From NCBI GenBank assembly GCA_030690315.1, contig JAUYGY010000056.1, positions 1 through 64,000 on the forward strand: a DNA stretch of 64,000 nt. Reading direction: 5' to 3'. Of this stretch, positions 7,923 to 15,046 are shown piece after piece. Position numbers and translations under genes: made by a program. The notes under the pieces are model-generated. The model searched no databases and was not told the origin of the DNA. It saw only the letters and a list, made by a program, of their open reading frames with translations. Position 1 is the stretch's first letter; the number at the start of each line of letters is the position of its first letter. The DNA comes from Aequorivita sp. GTDB lineage: Bacteria; Bacteroidota; Bacteroidia; Flavobacteriales; Flavobacteriaceae.

Positions 7923-8078
7923 ATGGGAAACATTTTATGGTTAATCGTAGTCGTACTAGTATTGGGCTGGTTATTTGGTTTTTTTCTATTTCCGGCAGTA
8001 GGGGGTATAATCCATATTCTTTTGGTAATAGCGGTAATTATGATAGTATATAAATTACTGACAGGAAGAAGATTATAA
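7923..8078 (+). CDS. Small two-helix membrane protein (lmo0937-like)
   Basis: The 51-codon frame starts with ATG at 7923 and ends with TAA at 8076-8078. The product (MGNILWLIVVVLVLGWLFGFF... ending KLLTGRRL) is two hydrophobic helices with a basic tail, like the tiny 'lmo0937 family' membrane proteins common in Bacteroidota, often stress-induced and of unknown function. It stands alone between the serine hydrolase and DUF6249 genes. A weak -7-like TAACTTTA precedes it. A terminator hairpin follows at 8099-8142. Confidence 0.75.
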   Translation: MGNILWLIVVVLVLGWLFGFFLFPAVGGIIHILLVIAVIMIVYKLLTGRRL

Positions 8079-8098
8079 AATATCAGTGAAATTAAATT

Positions 8099-8142
8099 GC
8101 AAGGACTTTCAAAATTTTTTTATTGGAAGCCCTTGCTTTTTA
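8099..8142. terminator. Bidirectional terminator
   Basis: Arms 8099-8110 (GCAAGGACTTTC) and 8125-8136 (GGAAGCCCTTGC) pair at 10 of 12 positions; T-runs lie on both sides (8137-8141 on plus, the A/T-run in the loop on minus). It separates the small membrane gene (+) from the DUF6249 gene (-). Confidence 0.6.
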
Positions 8143-8167
8143 TCTAGTGAGAAAGTTCTCAACCCAT

Positions 8168-8515
8168 TTACTTCTTATCCAAATCTTTTGTAAGGTTAAA
8201 GCCCACAAACAAGCCTATGCCCGCCATTAAGAAAATAGTTCCGGGATAGGCAACTTCCTCTTCCACCCCCATATTGTAGTGTAGCAGGGATGCTATAAAA
8301 ATTCCCACACCTATTCCCATTAACAATAGCGCCAAGTTTAAAATAAGCACTTTCCAGATAGGTGCTGCGTGTACTTTTCCTTTTACAAAAATACTGGCAT
8401 CTGCCCCTTTTTCTATAAGGGCCATGCGCTCCCTGTTACGCGTGGAATAATGCAGATAAAAAATTCCGAAGAAAGCCCCAATTAATAGTGGCATAATAAT
8501 AAATTCTACTCCCAT
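8168..8515 (-). CDS. DUF6249-type inner-membrane protein
   Basis: The 115-aa product has three predicted membrane segments (residues about 5-22, 55-80 and 90-108) and a short charged loop RNRERMALIEKGADASIF, the hallmark of the small DUF6249 proteins that often sit beside ECF sigma factors in Bacteroidota. Function is unknown. It is divergent from the sigma factor gene, and both show TGTAAC-N17-CGTC upstream, which suggests it is a target of that sigma. Confidence 0.75.
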   Translation of the reverse strand: MGVEFIIMPLLIGAFFGIFYLHYSTRNRERMALIEKGADASIFVKGKVHAAPIWKVLILNLALLLMGIGVGIFIASLLHYNMGVEEEVAYPGTIFLMAGIGLFVGFNLTKDLDKK

Positions 8516-8567
8516 GATTGTTCGTTTTTAAATTGATTGATTGATTTTTAATGCGTTCATAGCTTAT

Positions 8568-8594
8568 GACGACACCTTTTCAATTTAGGTTACA
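8568..8594 (-). promoter_or_regulatory. ECF-type promoter of the DUF6249 gene
   Basis: Minus strand TGTAAC (8594-8589), 17 bases, CGTC (8571-8568); the start codon lies 53 bases on. It mirrors the motif pair of the divergent sigma gene. Confidence 0.55.
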
Positions 8595-8626
8595 CCCTTT
8601 CCCAAATATTTTTTTTTGTAAACCCC

Positions 8627-8653
8627 TGTAACCTAACTTTACTTCCCGTCGTC
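8627..8653 (+). promoter_or_regulatory. ECF-type autoregulatory promoter of the sigma gene
   Basis: TGTAAC (8627-8632), 17 bases, CGTC (8650-8653), similar to B. subtilis sigma-X/M promoters. The ATG at 8664 is only 10 bases further, so the message would be nearly leaderless. TGTAACCT and its complement at 8587-8594 form an 8-bp inverted repeat, a by-product of the two divergent promoters. Confidence 0.55.
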
Positions 8654-8663
8654 TTATAAACAA

Positions 8664-9254
8664 ATGACCACTGACCAAGAAACAACTATCATCAATAAAA
8701 TTAATGATGGAGACACCCAAGCCTTTGCTGTGTTGGTGGACCGTTATAAGGATTTGGTGTTTACCTTAGCCATACGGATGCTAAAAAACCGCGAAGAGGC
8801 TGAGGAAGTTGCACAGGACACTTTTATAAAAGTCTTTACGGCCTTGCCGAAATTTAAGGGTGATTCCAAACTGTCAACCTGGATTTATAAAGTGGCATAC
8901 AACACATGTTTGGATAGGATAAGAAAGAACAAAAGGGGGATTGATGAAGTGGGTATAGATTCCTTTACGGAACACCAAATTAAAACCGTGGACAATGCGC
9001 TGGATGCGCTGGAAGAAAAAGAGCAGCAGCAAACCATTCAGCATTGCCTGCAACAATTGGCAAGCAAAGACAGTTTTTTGCTCACTCTGTTTTATTTTGA
9101 AGAACTATCTTTGGAAGAGATTTCACAGATTGTGAATATGGAGCCAAACACGGTGAAAGTAAATATACACAGAGCGAGAAAAAGACTGGCAACAGTACTA
9201 AAACAACATTTGGATCCAGAAACAATACAAAGCTATGAAAGAGAACGAAACTAA
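8664..9254 (+). CDS. ECF RNA polymerase sigma factor
   Basis: The 196-aa protein has sigma region 2 (DGDTQAFAVLVDRYKDLVFTLAIRML...EEAEEVAQDTFIKVF, about 14-60; -10 recognition LSTWIYKVAYNTCLDRIRK, about 72-90) and region 4 helix-turn-helix (LEEISQIVNMEPNTVKVNIHRARKRL, about 152-178). ECF sigmas redirect RNA polymerase under envelope or oxidative stress. It overlaps the next gene, a membrane protein that is probably its anti-sigma, by 20 bases. A candidate own promoter (TGTAAC-N17-CGTC) precedes it and is mirrored on the divergent gene, consistent with autoregulation. Confidence 0.93.
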   Translation: MTTDQETTIINKINDGDTQAFAVLVDRYKDLVFTLAIRMLKNREEAEEVAQDTFIKVFTALPKFKGDSKLSTWIYKVAYNTCLDRIRKNKRGIDEVGIDSFTEHQIKTVDNALDALEEKEQQQTIQHCLQQLASKDSFLLTLFYFEELSLEEISQIVNMEPNTVKVNIHRARKRLATVLKQHLDPETIQSYERERN

Positions 9255-9642
9255 ACAGATAGAACATTTGGTAGCCAAAGCGATGCAAAAGTCTACTTTG
9301 GAAACACCTTCCTTCCAGTTTACAGATCGTGTGATGGAAGCATTACAAGCACAACAAAGTGCCGTTACCCGCTACCGCCCCTTGTTCCCAAAATATATAT
9401 GGGTTGCCATTGCCGCAATTGTGGCTGGGTTCACGGCTTATATCTGGTTTTTGGTACAGCCATCCCCCCTAAATTTCCCTACACTTTCCTTTGATTTTAT
9501 AAAAAACAATTCGCTTGCCCAAGAGGTTGCCGCCTTTACACCTTCAAAAATTACAGTATATGCTGTTTTGCTATTGGCGTTAATGCTTTGTGTGCAGGTT
9601 CCGATGCTAAAGAGTTATTTTGATAAGCGAGGTATGGTTTAA
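9235..9642 (+). CDS. Membrane protein, probable anti-sigma factor
   Basis: The 135-aa product starts inside the end of the sigma gene (20-base overlap), a sign of translational coupling. Its first 45 residues are cytosolic and helical (IEHLVAKAMQKSTLETPSFQFTDRVMEAL), followed by a membrane helix (about 52-71), a periplasmic stretch and a second helix (about 102-120). No zinc-binding H-C-C motif is present, so it is not a ZAS-type anti-sigma. The role is inferred from position and topology; the family is not recognised by sequence alone. Confidence 0.7.
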   Translation: MKENETKQIEHLVAKAMQKSTLETPSFQFTDRVMEALQAQQSAVTRYRPLFPKYIWVAIAAIVAGFTAYIWFLVQPSPLNFPTLSFDFIKNNSLAQEVAAFTPSKITVYAVLLLALMLCVQVPMLKSYFDKRGMV

Positions 9643-9693
9643 TGCTTGTTGAAATTGCGAGAAACGGTAATCAGTTGTGGGTTGGTTTCATGT

Positions 9694-9735
9694 TTTTGGT
9701 TTCTTGTTTCTTGTTTCTTGTTTCTTGTTTCGGGT
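9694..9735. repeat. Period-7 array (TTCTTGT)
   Basis: Four perfect TTCTTGT units (9701-9728) flanked by degenerate units TTTTTGG and TTCGGGT in the same phase. A looser continuation (TGCAAGT, TACAAGT) follows to about 9755. Confidence 0.85.
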
Positions 9736-9821
9736 TGCAAGTTACAAGTTAAAGGGTTGCAATACCTGAATCTTGGCCCTTGCTTCTTGTTTGGGTTTGC
9801 AAGTTACAGGTTTATCTTTTT

Positions 9822-9891
9822 ATTGCTAATTGATCATTGTTAATTGATCTTTGTTAATTGCTAATTGTTCATTGTTCATTGTTCATTGCTA
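9822..9891. repeat. Period-7 array, 10 units (ATTGTTC/ATTGCTA/ATTGATC)
   Basis: Ten consecutive 7-bp units with consensus ATTGNTN run in strict phase from 9822 to 9891. Only one unit (TTTGTTA) breaks the first base. Confidence 0.9.
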
Positions 9892-9899
9892 TTGGGTTT

Positions 9900-9913
9900 A
9901 TGACAATTGTCAT
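9900..9913. promoter_or_regulatory. Perfect 14-bp palindrome upstream of the DoxX gene
   Basis: ATGACAATTGTCAT lies 63 bases before the DoxX-like start. Its length and symmetry fit a dimeric repressor site of the MarR/HxlR/TetR kind. No such regulator gene is adjacent, so the partner is unknown. Confidence 0.5.
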
Positions 9914-9975
9914 TTATTTTCTTTTATTGAAGCCATACTTTTATTTTTTAATTAACCAACATAAAATTTAGTAAA

Positions 9976-10359
9976 ATGAAAGACAATCAATCCCTTAAAA
10001 CTTGGCTCAGAATTCTCCTAGGTGTGTTCTTAATAGCATACGCTTTAAATCAATATTTCCATATTCTGCCTACTAGCTATGGTAAAATGCCTGAAGATGC
10101 CATGTTGTTTATAGATGCTGTGGTAGTTTACCTTCCAATACTCTACATTTTTGAAATCATTTTAGGGTTATTATTAATATTTAATAAATGGACAGCTTTT
10201 CTATTAATTGTCCTTTTCCCTTTATCAATAGCATTTTTAATTTTTAGTATTTCAAACCAAGATCTTGCTGATGCTTTACCAGCAGTGATAGTAGCGATTC
10301 TAAATTTTGTATTGATGTTATTTGAAAGAGAAAAATACGAACCCCTTTTCAGGAAATAG
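9976..10359 (+). CDS. DoxX-like integral membrane protein
   Basis: The 127-aa protein has four predicted membrane helices (about 10-27, 48-70, 74-93, 100-118) and matches the DoxX-like layout of Bacteroidota membrane proteins (LKTWLRILLGVFLIAYALNQYF; FIDAVVVYLPILYIFEIILGLLLIF). DoxX-type proteins are linked with redox or thiol stress in some bacteria; the exact role here is unknown. A perfect palindrome precedes it, suggesting control by a small dimeric repressor. Period-7 and inverted repeats follow. Confidence 0.8.
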   Translation: MKDNQSLKTWLRILLGVFLIAYALNQYFHILPTSYGKMPEDAMLFIDAVVVYLPILYIFEIILGLLLIFNKWTAFLLIVLFPLSIAFLIFSISNQDLADALPAVIVAILNFVLMLFEREKYEPLFRK

Positions 10360-10361
10360 AA

Positions 10362-10396
10362 TTCCATTCCAAGTTTAAAGTTCCAAGTTCCAAGTT
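10362..10396. repeat. Period-7 array (CCAAGTT)
   Basis: Units TTCCATT, CCAAGTT, TAAAGTT, CCAAGTT, CCAAGTT are in strict 7-bp phase just behind the DoxX stop codon. Confidence 0.75.
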
Positions 10397-10450
10397 TGCT
10401 TCGCAATTCATTTTTAACCTGACCCTAAAGGGAAATATCTTAATGCTTGG

Positions 10451-10508
10451 TTATGATTTCAATCTACTTTTTACCCTGACCCTAAAGGGAAATAGATTGA
10501 AATCATAA
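10451..10508. terminator. 16-bp perfect inverted repeat between convergent genes
   Basis: TTATGATTTCAATCTA (10451-10466) pairs perfectly with 10493-10508. The 26-base loop holds the word CCCTGACCCTAAAGGGAAA, which also occurs at about 10421-10437, with an inner CCCTAAAGGG palindrome. It lies between the DoxX-like gene (+) and the amidohydrolase (-) and may terminate both. Confidence 0.55.
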
Positions 10509-10527
10509 TTTAATCATCCAACTATCA

Positions 10528-12612
10528 TCAATTTCCTTTAACTACAGGCTTTTCCGTAAAGGGTTTTATGCCAAACTCTGGGTATAATTCACTTGGGAAA
10601 TATAGCACCCCTCCGCGGGAAACCATGGAAATCTTCTTTAAAGTTTTTAAGTCTTTTGTTGGGTCGTTGGGAATAAGAAAGAAATCGGCAAGCATTCCGG
10701 GTTCAATAGCACCCCTATCGTTTTGTCCGAGATACTGGGCCATATCGTAGCTGCCCAGTTTCAACAATTCGGCTGGGGTGTAGCCCAATTGTTGGTAGAG
10801 TTCCAATTCCCTATGCAGGTTAAATGCGCCTCCCAAATCGGTTCCTGGCAAAATCAAAATGCCACGTGCTTTCATCATTTTTAGGGTCTCAACAATTTTA
10901 TCATAGGCCCCTCTGTATGCCTTATCTTCGGTATCATTGGCAATACTGGCCATCGCCATTTTAGCATCGCGCTGCACACTGGCGGGCATATTTTCTATAT
11001 AATCTAAAGTCCGTGCCTGTGTTTCCCCGTTGCGGGAAAGCAACAACAGCTCATGAATTGCCAGGGTTGGATCCATGGCTACATTATTCTTCACCATTAA
11101 ATTCAAGGTTTTTTGGACGGGGGCACTGTTTAAGTCCAAATCGGGTAAGCGCTGCAAGGCGGTTAAACGCAATAATGTTCGGGTGTCTTCGCCGGGTTCA
11201 AGCACCCAGCCCAACATAATTTGATTAATGTGGGTCATCTCGTCAAAACCTGCCATTAGCATATCGTTCGCATTCGAGAAAGCAGGAACATGGCCCGTAA
11301 CGGGCATCTTCAAGTCGTGGGCTTTTTTCACGATGGCAGGCGCCCATTCCCCATTCATGCTATTGTATAATTTTATACCGTAAAATCCTTTATCGGCATA
11401 GGTTTGAACGGCAGCAAGCGCCTCGGCTTCGCTCTCCACAAGAATTCCGTTGTTACTGTTGAAGGGGCTTTTGCCTTCTATAAATCCCAAACGGGTGATA
11501 TTTGGACCCACCAAAACCCCTGTTTTTATCTTTTGGATAAGGCTATCCATCACCTCATTGTTGTTGCCCATATCGCGAACTGAGGTAACGCCAGCCAAAA
11601 CGTTCATAAGCGCATCATCTTCGCCCATATGGCCATGCATATCATAAAGCCCTGCCACCAAAGTTCCTCCGGCGCCATCTATTTCAATTTCATTTTCGCC
11701 AGCTGCGGCATCTGCTGCATCAATGCTCAATATTTTATCGCCACTTATTACTACGGAAGCCAAATCAGTAAGCGCTAAAGTTTTGGGGTCAAAAATTCTA
11801 ACATTCCGAATGCGAACATTTTTCTCGTATTTATGCGCAAAGCGTTTTTGCATATCTTGATAGCGCTCTGCCGAATACTTTTCAGCTAGCAAACGCAGGC
11901 CTTTTTCTTCGCTCTCATAACCTGATCTGATAATGATAAACCGGGAAGTGATTACGGCAAAAAATTGGTCTTTTTCATCCAAAATAAAATAGGTAGGATC
12001 CAGGTCGGTGCCGGATAAGGCATAAGTTTTCAAATTCAATTTTAAAGAGTCTGCACCAGTTTCAAGAGTCTCTAACTGCGTAAGTTTTAATTGCCCAGCC
12101 GGTAGTGCGGTCACAGTTTGATCTTTTGATTTTAAAAGCACCCGCGCCGTCATAAACAGCGAATACGGACTGCCCGACTGATTTACATAAAAAGAAGGCA
12201 GTTCCATGGTGGCTGTACCGTCACCGGTGGCATCGGTCCAACTCGCGGTTTTGACGTCAAGCTTAAAATGTTCGTCAATGCTGTTGCCGAATGTTGTATT
12301 CCCGGCAATATCCCATTGCACCGGAAACCCTTCGGCATTTAGGACAATGGTTTCCTTTATTGTTGGGCCACGGCCGTTGTCCTTATAGTCATAATCAATA
12401 GCAACCGTATCGCCAGCGCGATCCACGTTTAAATGCCCCACTTTTGTGCCACCAATTAGTACGGTATATACTTCCTTTTCGGGTAAATCTGCTTGTGAAG
12501 AGATTTCCTCGTTTTTTTCTTTGCAGCCTTGGGTTAGTAGCAGTAGTAATGCAAAAAGGAGATAGTAGGATTTTAGTTTTTGGAGGGTTGGGGTTTTGAA
12601 GATGAATTTCAT
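10528..12612 (-). CDS. Amidohydrolase-family lipoprotein
   Basis: The 694-aa protein begins with a lipoprotein signal (lipobox TQG-Cys30). Residues about 40-250 are a beta-rich N-terminal domain (TVLIGGTKVGHLNVDRAGDTVAIDYDYKDNGRGP) and 255-685 an amidohydrolase TIM barrel with GLYDMHGHMGEDDAL carrying the H-x-H metal pair (about 325), the carboxylated-lysine region (FYGIKLYNSMNG), MPVTGHVPAF and EMTHINQI histidines, and the ILPGTDLGG aspartate. Enzymes of this type hydrolyse amide or imide bonds of peptides, hydantoins or xenobiotics; the substrate is not evident. It is cell-envelope anchored. Confidence 0.9.
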   Translation of the reverse strand: MKFIFKTPTLQKLKSYYLLFALLLLLTQGCKEKNEEISSQADLPEKEVYTVLIGGTKVGHLNVDRAGDTVAIDYDYKDNGRGPTIKETIVLNAEGFPVQWDIAGNTTFGNSIDEHFKLDVKTASWTDATGDGTATMELPSFYVNQSGSPYSLFMTARVLLKSKDQTVTALPAGQLKLTQLETLETGADSLKLNLKTYALSGTDLDPTYFILDEKDQFFAVITSRFIIIRSGYESEEKGLRLLAEKYSAERYQDMQKRFAHKYEKNVRIRNVRIFDPKTLALTDLASVVISGDKILSIDAADAAAGENEIEIDGAGGTLVAGLYDMHGHMGEDDALMNVLAGVTSVRDMGNNNEVMDSLIQKIKTGVLVGPNITRLGFIEGKSPFNSNNGILVESEAEALAAVQTYADKGFYGIKLYNSMNGEWAPAIVKKAHDLKMPVTGHVPAFSNANDMLMAGFDEMTHINQIMLGWVLEPGEDTRTLLRLTALQRLPDLDLNSAPVQKTLNLMVKNNVAMDPTLAIHELLLLSRNGETQARTLDYIENMPASVQRDAKMAMASIANDTEDKAYRGAYDKIVETLKMMKARGILILPGTDLGGAFNLHRELELYQQLGYTPAELLKLGSYDMAQYLGQNDRGAIEPGMLADFFLIPNDPTKDLKTLKKISMVSRGGVLYFPSELYPEFGIKPFTEKPVVKGN

Positions 12613-12675
12613 AAATTAAGAGGTATTTGGTTAGCCTTTCTAAATATATGATATTTAATTAAATGCGGGGAGGGT

Positions 12676-12739
12676 GAGTTTTTGAATTTGTGAATGTGTG
12701 AATGTGTGAATGTGTGAGTTTTTGCATTTTTGAATTTGG
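12676..12739. repeat. Period-8 array, 8 units (GAATGTGT)
   Basis: Eight in-phase units: GAGTTTTT, GAATTTGT, three GAATGTGT, GAGTTTTT, GCATTTTT, GAATTTGG. Confidence 0.85.
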
Positions 12740-12881
12740 GTGGGCTTTTGACTTACTTCTTGGACTTGAGGGCGGGAGCGGCGTAAAGCGGTTTTTCAAG
12801 CAACTTTTATCGGAAATAATACATTTAATTTTCCCCTAAATTCAAAGGGTTTGAGGGTCTAGGCGCTGAAAATTTTTAGGT

Positions 12882-12915
12882 TTTGTAAAATTGGGGTAAA
12901 AATGAATTATATTTG
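12882..12915 (+). promoter_or_regulatory. Candidate Bacteroidota promoter
   Basis: TTTG (12882-12885), 22 bases, TATATTTG (12908-12915). The -7 box fits TAnnTTTG; the spacing is at the long end of the accepted range. It points toward the 11-bp array and the gene at 13510. Confidence 0.45.
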
Positions 12916-12932
12916 TAACTATCACACTCTTA

Positions 12933-12980
12933 GATTTGTGGGTTGGTGAGTATGTGAATAAGTGGGTAGGTTTGTAAGTG
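12933..12980. repeat. Degenerate period-8 array
   Basis: Six units, GATTTGTG, GGTTGGTG, AGTATGTG, AATAAGTG, GGTAGGTT and TGTAAGTG, share a terminal GTG in 8-bp phase, starting just behind the candidate promoter. Confidence 0.65.
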
Positions 12981-13092
12981 TAGGATTGAAATTATGGGAA
13001 TGCTAGTTCCCACGTTAGTTTTAAATATAACAGGGTGCCGCTCAGTAGCTTATTTAAAGGCACATTCATTTAATTAAATTTTGAAAAATTTC

Positions 13093-13191
13093 CCGGAAAT
13101 GATCCGGAGTCGACCCGGACTAGCTCCGGACTTGCCTAGGGGTATCTTAGGAGCATCCTAGGGGTATTTATAGGGATGACTAGGGTAGTAT
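13093..13191. repeat. 11-bp periodic array, nine units
   Basis: A core of C/T-C/A-G-G-A/G recurs every 11 bases: CCGGA at 13093, 13104, 13115 and 13126, TAGGGG at 13137, TAGGAG at 13148, TAGGGG at 13159, TAGGG at 13171 and 13181. The units drift from CCGGA to TAGGG along the array while the phase holds within one base. Eleven bases is close to one DNA turn, so all GG pairs face one side of the helix. It lies 320 bases upstream of the gene at 13510. Confidence 0.85.
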
Positions 13192-13509
13192 ATTGTTTAT
13201 TATTTATTTTGACAAGGATATTTATTGAGAGGATGAAAAAGTTAAGGTTGGTATATGAGTAGGATTATATATTGGTTACCAATTACCCCATGATGACATT
13301 GATTTTGAAAAAACCATTACTCTAGAACGCCGGAATAGATTTAAGGTTATTGATTTTTGCAGGGATGGGCCCTGCCCGTTTGCAAGTATATTAATTCTCC
13401 CCAATTGACTGCAGGTTGCTGCTTGGCAGCTTCTGCGTTATAAGTATATATGTTTAACCAATTTATGGGCAGCTTCTGTTTGGGGTTTTCCAGAAAAAAA
13501 ATGTTTATT

Positions 13510-14295
13510 ATGGCACGAATTATTGATACTGACCTTAAGCTCAGCGGAAGTATGGGCGGGATGATTTTTACCGCAGATGAGTATGGCCCTATTGCAAGAA
13601 AGAAGCCCGAGGGACCTATTAAACTAACCAAAGCAACAATGGAGAGCAGTGTGGAATACGGTGGCGCGAGTATGGCATCCAAAGCTTTGCGCCGAGCATT
13701 GAGCTCAAAAAAAAGAGGGCTGGAGGATCACTATTTTTCGGGAAGGTTGAGCGGAAAGATGCAGAAGGTAGTGGCTTTGGGTGAGGGGAAACGAGGAGCG
13801 CGTAAGCTTAATCTACGAAAAAATGGGGAACCCCTGAAGACGTTTGAATTTTTCAAAGCGCGTCCTTTAGTGTACAGCATAGGCGGGATAAAGGAAGAAC
13901 CTAAATTAAACGAGGGCAGGAATGAAGTTTATTGGACCTCCCCTAGTCTAAACACAAAGGAACAAATAACAGCGCCGGAGGGGGCTACCCACTTTAAATT
14001 TATATTTTGTGCTGCTACCGTAACCAATTATCATTACAATACTGACCTAAAAAAATATGTGCCCTTGGAGCCAAAACACAGCGGTGCTGGCGCCCTTGTG
14101 GAAAGTGAGCCCATTGCCTTAAAGCAAGATACCATTGCGCCAATAGCAATGCGCTTGAGGTTAGATGAAACCAAATCCATCCCGGAAGAGGTGGCGGTGG
14201 TTAGCGCGGTTGGGGTTAGTTTTTATAGGAATGTTAACGGGGAATTGTTAAAAGTTGAAGCTGCTGGGGGGATGCGAATTTTGGGGGTTGGGTGA
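13510..14295 (+). CDS. Uncharacterised Bacteroidota protein (KLxGSMGG N-terminus)
   Basis: The frame opens at 13450, but ATG at 13510 gives the likely start, MARIIDTDLKLSGSMGGMIFTADEYGPIARKKPEGP (261 aa). The N-terminus resembles an uncharacterised Bacteroidota family that begins 'K.KGIIKL.G.IGGI.FY...DG.LAREK', followed by a basic helical stretch (ASKALRRALSSKKRGLEDHYFSGRLSGKMQKV) and a beta-rich half. There is no signal peptide. The protein is very basic in residues 30-110, which would suit binding to nucleic acid or another polyanion (inference). It stands alone between two repeat-laden non-coding regions, which suggests a mobile or recently acquired locus. No function is known to me. Confidence 0.7.
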   Translation: MARIIDTDLKLSGSMGGMIFTADEYGPIARKKPEGPIKLTKATMESSVEYGGASMASKALRRALSSKKRGLEDHYFSGRLSGKMQKVVALGEGKRGARKLNLRKNGEPLKTFEFFKARPLVYSIGGIKEEPKLNEGRNEVYWTSPSLNTKEQITAPEGATHFKFIFCAATVTNYHYNTDLKKYVPLEPKHSGAGALVESEPIALKQDTIAPIAMRLRLDETKSIPEEVAVVSAVGVSFYRNVNGELLKVEAAGGMRILGVG

Positions 14296-14300
14296 TTTTT

Positions 14301-14335
14301 CAGTGATCAGTTTTCAGTGGTCAGTGTTCAGTTAG
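14301..14335. repeat. Period-7 array (CAGTNNT), 5 units
   Basis: CAGTGAT, CAGTTTT, CAGTGGT, CAGTGTT, CAGTTAG in strict phase, starting 5 bases behind the stop codon of the gene at 13510. Confidence 0.85.
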
Positions 14336-14567
14336 TTGTTAGCAATGAATGGTGCTTTTGTGTTGCTTGAAAATTGTTTATTGGAATTTTCATAGATCGT
14401 CTTTATTTCTGTTAATCTGTGAATTTGTCTGCAAGGGTGAAACATCCGCGAGAGGGAGCGGGATTCGTTTATTACTTTAAGCTTAAACAAATGCCAATAT
14501 AGTCGCTAAAACTTTTATCCTCATTCCAAACTGCTAAATTTATCTTGCGGTTCAACTCAGTTTGGAA

Positions 14568-14715
14568 GGGCTCACCCTGACATTCTGCTGTAGCCCTGAT
14601 GGCAGATGAAGGGCTTTGTAAACCATATCATGTTTTGTTTTAACAAAGGGGTTCGACTGCGCTCACCCTGACATTCGTGCTCATCCTGACATTCGGCAGT
14701 CACCCTGAGCAGCCC
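14568..14715. repeat. REP-like cluster with CACCCTGACATTC words
   Basis: CTCACCCTGACATTC occurs at about 14569-14583 and 14660-14676, with variants CTCATCCTGACATTC and GTCACCCTGAG following at about 20-bp steps. The copy at 14650-14672 carries the TTCGACTGCGCTCA core seen throughout the window. Confidence 0.7.
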
Positions 14716-15046
14716 GTCATGAGCGTCACCGCTAGCGCGAGCATCCCGCCCCTGCTGACAAAGTATGAATACTAAAGTTGAGGAAGACTAGGGTTGTGGA
14801 AGACCAGGACGGGACGCCCTCGCCAGCTTCTTTCTGGGAAGTCTATTTTCTGCTTCCTGAACAACTTTCTCTAATAATTGTCGCTTACACGGGATTTTAG
14901 AACAATCCTCAAAGCATTCTCGAAATAACAAGTCCCAATCTATTGATCTCTGGAAGAAATATTGCAATCACATATTTCACATGTGCCATTACATTTATTA
15001 TAATTATTGCTAACTGTATTCATAAGGAAAAACTGTTTTTAGAATA

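Larger units (their letters stand above)
9643..9975. other. Spacer filled by period-7 arrays and one palindrome
   Basis: No gene is supported here; an open frame at 9646-9843 is just the translation of the repeats. It holds the TTCTTGT array (9694-9735) with a degenerate continuation, the ATTGNTN array (9822-9891) and the 14-bp palindrome at 9900-9913. Confidence 0.8.
12613..13509. other. Long non-coding leader region with arrays, promoter and hairpin
   Basis: No conventional gene is supported in these 0.9 kb. It holds two period-8 arrays (12676-12739, 12933-12980), a candidate promoter (12882-12915), a hairpin TGGGAA-N6-TTCCCA (12995-13012), the 11-bp array (13093-13191) and two mini-frames: 12994-13077 (27 codons) and ATG-AAA-AAG at about 13233 (9 codons, preceded by GAGAGG). 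If the promoter is real, the message for the gene at 13510 would have a leader of nearly 600 bases. Confidence 0.6.
14296..15046. other. 750-bp spacer with repeats, no gene seen
   Basis: It contains the CAGTNNT period-7 array (14301-14335), GC-rich REP-like copies with repeated CTCACCCTGACATTC words (about 14568-14715), and GC-rich degenerate palindromes to about 14850. An open frame at 14943-15164 runs antisense into the SDR gene and has no coding character. I see nothing else. Confidence 0.7.

Noticed and set aside
9646..9843. Plus-strand 65-codon frame rich in Phe, Leu and Ser
   Set aside because: It is a translation of the TTCTTGT array; no coding character outside the repeat.
13510..14295. 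Phage structural protein
   Set aside because: No phage genes nearby and no recognisable phage domain; the N-terminus is closer to an uncharacterised chromosomal Bacteroidota family.
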